64,000 bases of DNA from Bacteroides oleiciplenus YIT 12058 (GTDB lineage Bacteria; Bacteroidota; Bacteroidia; Bacteroidales; Bacteroidaceae). Both the position numbers and the translations under genes were made by a program. Below, one piece after another: positions 53,842 through 62,495 of this stretch. Every line of letters begins with the position of its first letter. Positions within the stretch are counted from its first letter, which is position 1. The notes beneath the pieces are model-generated. The model was not told the origin of the DNA. It searched no databases and was given only the letters and a program-made list of their open reading frames with translations. The stretch is taken from positions 806,001-870,000 of the forward strand of contig NZ_JH992941.1 of assembly GCF_000315485.1 (NCBI RefSeq), written 5' to 3'.

Positions 53842-56385
53842 TCACTTTTCGTCCCAGCAAACTGATTGCAAGAACCACGTTGCCTGCTCGCTCTTCAGGC
53901 CCTGGCGTTCCAATACCGAAGGTAATTCATGATAACTCTTCCAGAAACCGTCGATTAAAGCGGGCATTTCTAACGGAGCATACATCACAGCTTCATTCAG
54001 ACTTCCCATCTTGCCCAACTCCTCTTTGAAGACAATATACGAATTACGATACTTCAGTTGTTCCATAGATTTGGCCATTCTTCGGGATGCTCCCAAAAGC
54101 CCGTTCATATCCACCTTTTCCGCCGGATAGACTATCTTAATCACTTTTTCCTGATTGGGCAATTCCGGCAAATCTACCAGCAGGGCAAAGTCTTCGGCCG
54201 AATATGTGTATTCTGCCGGATTCCCATTCACCGTAACGGACAGAGGAATGAGTGACGACAGCACTTTCACCTTGAATGCACGGGCAAGAGGCATCTCTTT
54301 ATAACTACCTTCGCGCTTGCCTATCACAACGGTTTGCTCATTGCCGCTACGGGTAGTAGTCAGCTTGGTCACCGCATACTCGGATGCATAGTTCTTATCA
54401 TTTCCGTTATCTTCGTACAGGCTGAATACCGATGTACCGTTTCCACCGGGAAACACCGTCACTGCTATTTCTTCATCGTTACCGTTCAGGTTCATCACGT
54501 TCTCCAGATACAGAGGCAGTATCGCACCCGCCTTTACATAGATGGGATATTCATCAATGGCAAAAGAGCGTTCCACAACGCGGTTGCCTTGCAGCAAAGC
54601 ACCCGTATGCCACTCGTACCATTCTCCCTCCGGTAGCCATACACGCACTTGCGCATAACCATCCTTTGCCGGAGCCGTAACCGGCGCCACCATCACATCA
54701 TCTCCAAACATATACTCATTGGCGAATTCATAAGCTTCCTTATTCTCCGGATAATCATAATACATGGGGCGGCAGAGTGAAATTCCGTCATCATATCCTT
54801 TGCGGGCCATGGTGTAGATATAAGGAGCCATCACATAGCGTTGGCGGATTGTCTCACGGATGATATCGCAATACTCCTTGCTGAACACCCAGGGTTCCTT
54901 ATTCAGTTCAGCACCTTTCTGGGAGTGGGTACGCATTATCGGGCTCAATGCTCCGAATTGCAGCCAGCGGGTGTACATTTCGGGGTCTATCTGGCTACCG
55001 ATGTGTCCGCCTAGGTCATGGCTCCAATAGCCGTACAACACATTAGAAGCAGTAGAGTTGAAGTAAGGTTGGAAGTCCAACGACTTCCATGAAATCACTG
55101 CATCACCCGAGAATCCCACCTGATAACGATGGTTCCCCAATCCTCCCCAGCGGTGGTAGAGCATCGGGCGAGTCTCCCGGCGTTGTTCCATATCACTAAA
55201 GAATGCGTAGTTGATCCACCAGGTATTGCTCAGGTTCTTCATCTTTGAGTCGAACATTCCCTGCTGCCAGTCCAGCCACCAGAAGTCCACTCCGTCTTTC
55301 TCCATCGGAGCCAGGATGTTCTTGAACATATTCTTCATGAACTTCTTATCTGAATTTACCCAGGGTATTGTTTGCTTTGTAGCAGGGTCCACACCCATGT
55401 CTTTAGCCATCTCCGGATATTTTTCTTCATAAGCGGCCACTCCGTCTGCCGGATGCAGGTTGAGCGTCACTTTCACATTGTTCTGTTTCAGGTATTTCAG
55501 GAAGCCCTGAGGATTGGGAAATAAGTCCCGGTTCCAGGTCCAGCCGGTCCAGCCTCCCTTGCCTTTTTCGGTATAATGCCAGTCCATATCCACTACTAAC
55601 ACGTCCAAAGGAATCTGATAAGTATGGAAATTATCAATCAGATTACGGAACTCTTTATCGGAGTACAGCCAATAACGTGACCACCAATAACCGAAGGCAT
55701 AGCGGGGAGGTAATGGCATCTTACCCGCAAACAGGGTATAGTCTTTCAGGGCTTGTTTATAGTCATGTCCGTAGGCCATGAAGTACCAGTCCTGTCCTTC
55801 ATTGGCGGGGCGTTCCTTCGCCCAGTCCCAGTCCGGGTCATTGTCAAACAGCAGCCCCCGGGAGTCGTCAATGAGCGACCAGCCATCGGTTGCCAGCAGA
55901 CCGTCTTCCAGTTTCAGTTTATCCCCTTTCTTGGTGTCAGACACCCAGGTTTGGGTCTGTGTGTCGCCATCCATTCCGTCGAGGGTGCGGTAGGTGCCTT
56001 TCAGGTTACCTTTCTGTTGCATGCCGGGCTTCCAGGTGAACGGGAATGCTCCTTTCACAGATTCGATTACTAGGTTATTGTCTGTGAACTGTCCACTGTC
56101 TTTTTTATAACGCATTTTCATTTTGGAAGTGGTTATTTCAACCCATGTCCCCTTTGCTTTCACCTTGTAATTGACATGCGGATATAGGCGGTCCACTGCT
56201 ATAAAGGACTTGTCATCTACAAACTTCCCATCCGGAGCATACTCCAGACGGAGCGTTCCATCCGATATGACCGTAAATCGTACATGGTCATCAGCATAAG
56301 CAATATTCTGCTGTTCACCCTGCGCTCGTAGCGACAACAGGAGGCCTTGCAAAATGCAAAGAATAAGTGTTAACTTCTTCATCAT
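53842..56385 (-). CDS. GH31-family alpha-glucosidase/alpha-xylosidase
   Basis: A 847-residue retaining exo-glycosidase removing alpha-linked glucose or xylose. Signal peptide MMKKLTLILCILQGLLLSL, then an N-terminal beta domain (about 25-220, family DUF4968-like), the TIM barrel with the catalytic nucleophile Asp372 in FWWLDWQQGM and the acid/base Asp428 in YQVGFSGDAV, and beta domains including a DUF5110-like part (about 640-750). The last 90 residues (after KIVYPAEKV) are helical and unlike the usual C-terminus. It is the first gene of a two-gene operon. A -7 element TAAATTTG lies on the minus strand at 56409-56416, about 25 bp upstream. Confidence 0.9.
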   Translation of the reverse strand: MMKKLTLILCILQGLLLSLRAQGEQQNIAYADDHVRFTVISDGTLRLEYAPDGKFVDDKSFIAVDRLYPHVNYKVKAKGTWVEITTSKMKMRYKKDSGQFTDNNLVIESVKGAFPFTWKPGMQQKGNLKGTYRTLDGMDGDTQTQTWVSDTKKGDKLKLEDGLLATDGWSLIDDSRGLLFDNDPDWDWAKERPANEGQDWYFMAYGHDYKQALKDYTLFAGKMPLPPRYAFGYWWSRYWLYSDKEFRNLIDNFHTYQIPLDVLVVDMDWHYTEKGKGGWTGWTWNRDLFPNPQGFLKYLKQNNVKVTLNLHPADGVAAYEEKYPEMAKDMGVDPATKQTIPWVNSDKKFMKNMFKNILAPMEKDGVDFWWLDWQQGMFDSKMKNLSNTWWINYAFFSDMEQRRETRPMLYHRWGGLGNHRYQVGFSGDAVISWKSLDFQPYFNSTASNVLYGYWSHDLGGHIGSQIDPEMYTRWLQFGALSPIMRTHSQKGAELNKEPWVFSKEYCDIIRETIRQRYVMAPYIYTMARKGYDDGISLCRPMYYDYPENKEAYEFANEYMFGDDVMVAPVTAPAKDGYAQVRVWLPEGEWYEWHTGALLQGNRVVERSFAIDEYPIYVKAGAILPLYLENVMNLNGNDEEIAVTVFPGGNGTSVFSLYEDNGNDKNYASEYAVTKLTTTRSGNEQTVVIGKREGSYKEMPLARAFKVKVLSSLIPLSVTVNGNPAEYTYSAEDFALLVDLPELPNQEKVIKIVYPAEKVDMNGLLGASRRMAKSMEQLKYRNSYIVFKEELGKMGSLNEAVMYAPLEMPALIDGFWKSYHELPSVLERQGLKSEQATWFLQSVCWDEK

Positions 56386-56408
56386 GGTAATATTGATTTT
56401 ATAGGTTC

Positions 56409-56416
56409 CAAATTTA
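56409..56416 (-). promoter_or_regulatory. Putative -7 element of the GH31 operon
   Basis: On the minus strand TAAATTTG matches TAnnTTTG, 24 bp before the GH31 ATG. The IS at 56531 lies about 115 bp upstream, so the promoter region is complete, but more distal control sites may be disturbed. Confidence 0.45.
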
Positions 56417-56530
56417 CATTAATAAAAATTCATATCACTGATTTTCTTTATTGATAATCAGGTTGTCATCTTCTTCTTTTTCCCTTTCGTCATAAACGAA
56501 ATGAACTATCTCAATTCCCCTCCTCCAGTC

Positions 56531-58220
56531 GGAGGTTGTGTAAAAAGTAAGAATCAAGTGTTCTTTGACATATTGTATAAAAAGGATTTTATATCTTTGC
56601 TTTGATAACAATAGGATTAATTTTATGGGCTATATTCAACCTTTTGATCGCAATCAACTGACTCTTCCCGAGTCTTTAGATTCTTATATCTCTTGTGAGA
56701 ACCCTGTTCGTCTGATTGATGTTTTTGTCGATCAGTTTATCAAATTGCACCCTGATTTTTCATCTTATAAAGGTAACAGTCCTACAGGCCGTTCGGCTTA
56801 TAGCTTTGGTACTTTACTCAAGCTGTATGTCTACGGCTATTTAAACAGTATCAGTTCTTCCCGTAAACTGGAGCGCGAGACTCTGCGTAATATGGAGTTG
56901 ATCTGGCTTCTGGGTAATCTCCATCCCGATCATAAGACTATTGCCGATTTCCGTTCCAAACAAACTTCGGGCATTCATGAATGTTGCCTTGATTTCCGCC
57001 GCTTTCTGGTCAGTTCCGGTTATATTTCAGGCAAATTGGTAGCTGTTGACGGCAGTAAAATCAAAGCCAATACCAATCGTGACGGTCTTACTTTAGATGG
57101 TATTAATCGACAGTTAGCCTTGTTGGATACCCGTTTAGAGAAGTATCTGCACCAGCTTAATGAAAATGATCTGGTGGAAACAGCCCAGGAACAATTATCC
57201 GAACTCTCGGACGATCTCGGTGTGGAGAGCTCCCTACTGGAGAAGATAGCCCGTTTGAGCCAACAGGTTGAAGAACTTCAGGCGGAAAAACAGCGTATGC
57301 TGGATGAAGGTTCCAAAAGAAGCTTTCCCTCTGACCGCGAAGCTCGCCTGATGAAGACCCGCAACGGTTTTCTTCCGGCTTACAATGTCCAATCAGTGGT
57401 AGATTCCCAACATCATCTGATAGGTGCCATGCAGGTTACCGACCACCCGAATGACTTTGAAGACCTTCAATCTTCGATTCATGCCATGCAGGAAGACCTT
57501 CAGGTAGAAGTAACCCAAGCCGTTGCCGACACCGGTTATGCCAATGAAGAACAGATCCTGGCCCTTGAAGAAGAAGGCAAAGTGATTGCCGTTCCTTTCA
57601 ATGAAGGAGACCATTCTCCTAAAGAAGATCGGGAGCACGGAATCTTTTTTACCTATGATGCAGACAATGACTATTATATATGCTCCCAAGAAAAGATATT
57701 ACCTATTAAAGACAGGCAAGTTCGTAAACATGGAAAGCTTTATAGAAAATATCAGGGAAGAGACTGCAAGGGTTGTCCCCTGATAAAGTTCTGCACCACA
57801 TCGAAAAAAGGTCGGATTATCTACCGAAGGGCAGATGCCGAACCCATAAGACAGTATATGAAGAAGTGTAAGGGGATGAAATACAAAGCGCTTATACATT
57901 TACGAAAAACATTGGTAGAACATCCCTTCGGAACTCTTAAATACTGGATGGGGCAAATACCACTCCTACTCAGAGGAAAGGAAAAGGTACAGGCTGAAAT
58001 AGATTTGTACGCAACATGCTATAACCTAAGAAGGGTGACTAACATTCAAAGCATACAGGTACTATTGCAACAAGTCCACTATTGGGCTATTAAGTATACC
58101 TAATAGCGGTCATTTGCCAAAGGACAACAATAGAAATTCCAAAATAAAGAGATAAAGAGCATTTCCTTTTTAATACAAAATGTCAAAGAACACTTGATTC
58201 TTACTTTTTACACAACCTCC
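56531..58220 (+). mobile_element. IS1182-type insertion sequence, copy 2 (about 1690 bp)
   Basis: Same length, orientation and terminal repeats as copy 1, and only a few base differences. It is placed between the GH115 gene (ending at 58342 on the minus strand) and the GH31 gene (starting at 56385), so it interrupts the order of PUL B between two operons but not any coding region. Confidence 0.92.
56625..58103 (+). CDS. IS1182-family transposase (copy 2)
   Basis: A 492-residue DDE-type transposase. Against copy 1 it has Asp for Glu in SELSDDLG, Arg for His in EKIARLS, and Ala for Gly in HYWAIKYT; no other change is visible in the protein. Start, -7 element (56592-56599) and terminator context are as in copy 1. 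Intact and likely active. It runs opposite to the surrounding PUL B genes. Confidence 0.93.
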   Translation: MGYIQPFDRNQLTLPESLDSYISCENPVRLIDVFVDQFIKLHPDFSSYKGNSPTGRSAYSFGTLLKLYVYGYLNSISSSRKLERETLRNMELIWLLGNLHPDHKTIADFRSKQTSGIHECCLDFRRFLVSSGYISGKLVAVDGSKIKANTNRDGLTLDGINRQLALLDTRLEKYLHQLNENDLVETAQEQLSELSDDLGVESSLLEKIARLSQQVEELQAEKQRMLDEGSKRSFPSDREARLMKTRNGFLPAYNVQSVVDSQHHLIGAMQVTDHPNDFEDLQSSIHAMQEDLQVEVTQAVADTGYANEEQILALEEEGKVIAVPFNEGDHSPKEDREHGIFFTYDADNDYYICSQEKILPIKDRQVRKHGKLYRKYQGRDCKGCPLIKFCTTSKKGRIIYRRADAEPIRQYMKKCKGMKYKALIHLRKTLVEHPFGTLKYWMGQIPLLLRGKEKVQAEIDLYATCYNLRRVTNIQSIQVLLQQVHYWAIKYT

Positions 58221-58268
58221 CGGGAGGAGGAGAATTGAGATAGTACTATTTATCATTTATCGGGTGGT

Positions 58269-58337
58269 AAGCTAGAAGCTCGCTAGATGATAAGCTAGAA
58301 GCTCACTAGACAGTAAACTAGAGGCTCGCTAGACAGT
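58269..58337. repeat. Three tandem 23-bp repeats after the GH115 gene
   Basis: Three direct units of 23 bp, based on AAGCTAGAAGCTCGCTAGAC, occupy 58269-58291, 58292-58314 and 58315-58337 with a few substitutions. Each contains the palindromic pieces CTAG and AGCT. The array lies 5 bp from the GH115 stop codon and 49 bp from the IS, in the 3' untranslated part. Confidence 0.8.
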
Positions 58338-58341
58338 AAGC

Positions 58342-61299
58342 TTACTTGTTTCTAGTAGGCTGCGGCCCCATATACGAACGCTTCATGCCTCCGAAGTCCA
58401 ACACTATTTTCTGCACCACAGTTCCGGCATCGCCACAGATGATTTTCACCGTATGCTTGCCCGGCTTGTCTATGTGGAGGGTGGTCTTGTTGATTCTGCA
58501 ATTCTTCAATACGCTTTCATACCATATCTGGGCATACTCAAAAGAAGAAGTGGACGGAGTCATCACAGGACCCTCATCGATGCATACGCCGTATTTAGTT
58601 TCTACATTCGTTGCTTCGTGTCCGGCATATCCCCTGTCCTTGCTTATCGTGAAGGTAGGCAACACATAAGTATATACATCTACCGATCCCTGCTCAAAAG
58701 TATAGAAATCGTATTCCAAACGTGGTGTATTACGCCCTGCAGTACGTTGTGCGGGTGCCAGAGGGTCACCCAACTGAACGGCTGTATTCTCGCATCCCAG
58801 ATTAGGAATCACTCTCACTTTAATAGCGTCATTCTCAACTTTACGATGGAAACCAGCGGCATCAATTGAAACATATCCGTTATTCTCAACATACAAAGTA
58901 TCCATTTCGGCCAATGAAGGAGAAGTAGGATTGAAGACAGAAACATAAACACTTTCTTTCTCGCCACGGTCGGACGTGATGTCCAAAGTTCCGAGAATCC
59001 GCTCACCGACCGGAACTTTCGCCCAGTCGATGGATACCTCTATACGGTCTTCGGTAGCAGTCTCTCCTGACTTCTTGCTCACCAATATCCAGTCATTCGT
59101 AACAGCCGTTTTCCATTTCAACGGAGCGGCACCTTTATTGAATACATCCACATAGTAAGACTGACGCAGATAGGTATTGAAACAGGGCAATGAATGGAAA
59201 CTTTTCAGTCCTTTCAGCACATCTTCACCTTCTGCCATCACACCCAGAGAAGCCACAGGAGCCAGTTCAACGTCTCTCAGTTTAGGGAGTTCAAAGTAAG
59301 CGGCGGCAAATCCCTGCTTCATGGTCATCACATGATCCCACTTACCGTCGAGCAATGAGTTATAGCCTTTGGTGATTACTTCGAGGCTGTCATAACAAAG
59401 TTTTGCCGATTTCTCCAGTTCTTTGGCACTGGCTCTTTGCTGGATAGAATACCAGCGGTTTCTCTGTCCGTCCAGTATCATTCTGTTCAGTAGTTCGCAT
59501 CCTTTCACTGGATAGTACAACGACTGATAGAAACAGGCTTTTTGCTTTTCGTCGGACATGTTGTTCAGAATCTTCTCTACAACATTTCCAATCCGGCGGT
59601 ATTCACTCAGGCGATTGTCCACCTCACGGTAGTTGGTAAGTGAGAAGTCAGTATCCGTATTCCGTTCTTTTCCGTGCTTATCAGTGGTCCACTGGTAACC
59701 CCATCCCATAAATTCGGGTTTGCGGGCAAAAGCCAGCTTATAGAAAGAGTTTACCACATCCTGGTACTCATTGCGATATTCGTCGCCCAACATGCCGCAC
59801 AGCCATTCCGTACGATAGTTAGCCGCTCTCTCAAAGTTAAAAGAATCAATATCAAAAGCCATTGTCAGGAAGTAGTCAACAGCAAATTCACACGACTTGA
59901 TATCACCTGCATTAAGTAACCAGATACGGTCGGCCGTTGCATCATACGCTTTGCGGAGTTCTTCGTACATCAATGTCGGAGAAACCGTATTCATCCAAAG
60001 GTGGTCATGAGGCTTTCCAAGATAAGAAGAGTGATAGTACACACCGGAACGTCCTGAACGTTTCTGTTCTTTTGGACTACTCAGACGTTTCATATAGCCA
60101 TAGTTATCATCCGGCCAAATGATAGTTACATCATCCGGCAGTTCCAAACCTTCGTCATATACATCCAGCACTTCCTTATAGGGAGTAAATGCCTGGGGAA
60201 TCTCTTCGCCCGGTTTACCGATGGCATCAATCAACATCTGTCTTTGTGCCATCAGTGCTTCCTGGAGCATATCTTTCCGGTCGCCCATATCATTGCTCGC
60301 ATTCATGGCACGATCGTGCAGTCCGCGTAATGCCAGGGTATATACATTTTCAAAAGGAGCACATTCCTTCACGCGTGCATTCAATACGCTGTCTACGCCT
60401 TTTTTATTGTTGATGTAGTCCCATTCGCCCATTGTATCGCGCTTCCATTCACTTGCCGTATTAAACAATAAAGGTTCGCAATGAGAAGCCCCCATGAGGA
60501 TGGCAAAGCGGTCTGCAACCAGTCTGTTTTCAGGAATACGGTGGAACGCCATAGAGGCATCATGCATGGCCGGACACAAATAGTTGGCTTGAAGACGAAG
60601 CAACAGTTCACAAACCTTAGCGTAAGTACGGGGACCGAAGTTGCCCACTTCCTTCTCGAAGTTTCTCTTCGACCAACGGTAAAGCCCCCAGTCTTCATCA
60701 TTGATGAAAATACCTCTGTACTTCACAGTAGGTTCCTTGGAGATATATTTGTCTACCTTCAGATTCAATTGGTCTTTCTTCACAATGGGAGCATCTGCCC
60801 ACCAGTACCAGGGAGACACACCAATGGTTCTTGACACGGACAATAATCCGTAAGCAGCACCTCTGCGGTCGCTGCCCACAATAACCAACGCCTTTTCTAC
60901 TCCGGGGAGAGGATTACGAACGAGTTGCACCAGATAGCTTTCCCAACGGTTCTTCAAAGGTTCCACATCCAGTTTCTTCTTCGCAACCATTTGGTCGATC
61001 CACTCATTGTGACCGAGAGTTCCGACAATGATACAATTCTTCTGAGGAACTTCCTTGGTAGTAGCAACACCCAAGATTTGTCCGCTCACCTCTTTCACGT
61101 CATTTGCAAATAGTCCCGCCGTTGTTTTTACAACTTCAAAGTCTTTTGTGTCATAGTACACGCAGGCCTTATCCTTCTTGCCTACGAGACTGAATACGTT
61201 GGAACCGCTACTATTCTGCGATAGCGAAACCTGAGCCAGCACTGCCGAAGAACTCAGCAGCAACATACCTCCTAATAAAATAGATTTAAAAATACTCAT
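58342..61299 (-). CDS. GH115-family alpha-(4-O-methyl)-glucuronidase
   Basis: GH115 enzymes remove (4-O-methyl)-D-glucuronic acid from xylan, including internal substitutions. The 985-residue length is typical. Signal peptide MSIFKSILLGGMLLLSSSAVLA; then family blocks KYRGIFINDEDWGLYRW, ADRFAILMGASHCEPLL, TIIWPDDNYGYMKRLSS and YYHSSYLGKPHDHLWMNT. A C-terminal beta domain (about 790-980) ends in MGPQPTRNK. It is the last gene of the GH130-GH105-GH115 operon, 25 bp after GH105. Some GH115s act on arabinogalactan side chains, so the exact polymer is open. The region behind its stop holds the 23-bp repeats and then the IS. Confidence 0.92.
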   Translation of the reverse strand: MSIFKSILLGGMLLLSSSAVLAQVSLSQNSSGSNVFSLVGKKDKACVYYDTKDFEVVKTTAGLFANDVKEVSGQILGVATTKEVPQKNCIIVGTLGHNEWIDQMVAKKKLDVEPLKNRWESYLVQLVRNPLPGVEKALVIVGSDRRGAAYGLLSVSRTIGVSPWYWWADAPIVKKDQLNLKVDKYISKEPTVKYRGIFINDEDWGLYRWSKRNFEKEVGNFGPRTYAKVCELLLRLQANYLCPAMHDASMAFHRIPENRLVADRFAILMGASHCEPLLFNTASEWKRDTMGEWDYINNKKGVDSVLNARVKECAPFENVYTLALRGLHDRAMNASNDMGDRKDMLQEALMAQRQMLIDAIGKPGEEIPQAFTPYKEVLDVYDEGLELPDDVTIIWPDDNYGYMKRLSSPKEQKRSGRSGVYYHSSYLGKPHDHLWMNTVSPTLMYEELRKAYDATADRIWLLNAGDIKSCEFAVDYFLTMAFDIDSFNFERAANYRTEWLCGMLGDEYRNEYQDVVNSFYKLAFARKPEFMGWGYQWTTDKHGKERNTDTDFSLTNYREVDNRLSEYRRIGNVVEKILNNMSDEKQKACFYQSLYYPVKGCELLNRMILDGQRNRWYSIQQRASAKELEKSAKLCYDSLEVITKGYNSLLDGKWDHVMTMKQGFAAAYFELPKLRDVELAPVASLGVMAEGEDVLKGLKSFHSLPCFNTYLRQSYYVDVFNKGAAPLKWKTAVTNDWILVSKKSGETATEDRIEVSIDWAKVPVGERILGTLDITSDRGEKESVYVSVFNPTSPSLAEMDTLYVENNGYVSIDAAGFHRKVENDAIKVRVIPNLGCENTAVQLGDPLAPAQRTAGRNTPRLEYDFYTFEQGSVDVYTYVLPTFTISKDRGYAGHEATNVETKYGVCIDEGPVMTPSTSSFEYAQIWYESVLKNCRINKTTLHIDKPGKHTVKIICGDAGTVVQKIVLDFGGMKRSYMGPQPTRNK

Positions 61300-61324
61300 G
61301 GTTTATTTATTGATAATTTATATG

Positions 61325-62431
61325 TTACTTTTCCATCAGCGCAGCCACACACCAGAGGTAAGGTCCTTGTGCATGAAAATCACCGGTACGGCGCGGACGG
61401 TCGTAATAGTATTGTTTGTCGTTCTTTTTGTTAGTACCTACGCAAATCTCTCTCACCTGATTCTTTTCGGTAAGGTAAGTCACCAAAGCCATCCATGCCT
61501 TGCGGGCTGCCGGAGCATACTCTTTAGCATTCAGCCATCCGTTCTTTACACCCGTAATAAAAGCGAAAGTAAACATGGCGGAGCCTGATGTTTCAGTCCA
61601 GCAATCGGGATCATCGAGTAACTGGTTCCACAGACCTTCCGGATTCTGATATTCTTTCAGACTCTTCATCATAGTCAGGTAACCTTCCATGATGCGGGGA
61701 CGGTCTTTATGATTCTTAGGCAAATAGCGAAGCAACTCCGCCATACCTGCTGCCATCCATCCATTTCCACGTCCCCAGTAGAAAGGCACGTCCGGTGCAT
61801 GATAGAAAAGACCGTTGGGACGTTGCAATTCATCCAGATACATCACCATCTCTTTGGCTGCACGGTCTATATATTTGCTGTCATTGGTCACCTTGTAGGC
61901 ATGCGTCTGTACAATGGTAATCATGTACATATCGTCAATCCAGAGGCGTGTTTGCCATGAATAGCCTTTCTCTGCCCATTCCTTCTCTTCCGGCTTTGCA
62001 TCTGCGGGAACTTCCCATTGAGTATCGGCATAAGGCAATCCCAGCTCTTTGTAGCGTTCATCTTTCGTCACCCAATAGAGTTCCAGAGGCAAGCTTCCGA
62101 ACATATTCAGATCGACATGGTTCTTGATAGGCAACAGTGCCTTTTCTGTAGTAAACAGATGCTCGAATCTGGCTTGCAGAAGTTTGATGAGTGCTTTATC
62201 CTTGGCTGCTGCCGCATATTTAAGAGAACCGTTCCAGTAGAAGGTTTCAGGATAACCAATCCATTTTCCGGCATGCAATGCATGTTTCTCGGTTACAAAA
62301 CGGTAGGCAATGCGTCTGCCGATTTCATCGGGAGTATACCCTTCGGGGAAATTCTTCAGAAGACTGGTCTGAGCAATTAACAACTGAAAGGATGATAATA
62401 AAAATAATAATGCGAATACTTTCTTGTACAT
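61325..62431 (-). CDS. GH105-family unsaturated uronyl hydrolase
   Basis: GH105 (related to GH88) cleaves unsaturated glucuronyl or galacturonyl residues left by polysaccharide lyases, in the periplasm or cytoplasm. The 368-residue protein has a signal peptide (MYKKVFALLFLLSSFQLLIA) and an (alpha/alpha)6 barrel. Blocks include HVDLNMFGSLPLELYWV, RLWIDDMYMITIVQT with the key Asp pair, FYWGRGNGWMAAGMAELL, WTETSGSAMF and GDFHAQGPYLW. No lyase is visible in the window, so the unsaturated substrate must come from elsewhere, or the enzyme acts on a natural saturated unit as some GH105s do. It lies 64 bp after GH130 and 25 bp before GH115. Confidence 0.85.
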   Translation of the reverse strand: MYKKVFALLFLLSSFQLLIAQTSLLKNFPEGYTPDEIGRRIAYRFVTEKHALHAGKWIGYPETFYWNGSLKYAAAAKDKALIKLLQARFEHLFTTEKALLPIKNHVDLNMFGSLPLELYWVTKDERYKELGLPYADTQWEVPADAKPEEKEWAEKGYSWQTRLWIDDMYMITIVQTHAYKVTNDSKYIDRAAKEMVMYLDELQRPNGLFYHAPDVPFYWGRGNGWMAAGMAELLRYLPKNHKDRPRIMEGYLTMMKSLKEYQNPEGLWNQLLDDPDCWTETSGSAMFTFAFITGVKNGWLNAKEYAPAARKAWMALVTYLTEKNQVREICVGTNKKNDKQYYYDRPRRTGDFHAQGPYLWCVAALMEK

Positions 62432-62495
62432 AACAATTTGAATTCTATCTATTAAACATTCTAATAATTTACAGTTTCTGGAATATCCGGTGACA

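Larger units (their letters stand above)
56505..58244. repeat. Inverted flanks of IS copy 2 (target palindrome arms)
   Basis: The 22 bp at 56505-56526 (starting ACTATCTCAATTCCCC) and the 22 bp at 58223-58244 (ending GAATTGAGATAGT) are inverted copies with 21 of 22 matching positions. The IS sits between them, as in copy 1. Together with 5956-5977 and 7672-7693 they suggest a family of intergenic palindromes ending in GGAGGAGG. Confidence 0.75.

Noticed and set aside
58269..58337. A small CRISPR array.
   Set aside because: The units are adjacent without spacers and no cas genes are present.
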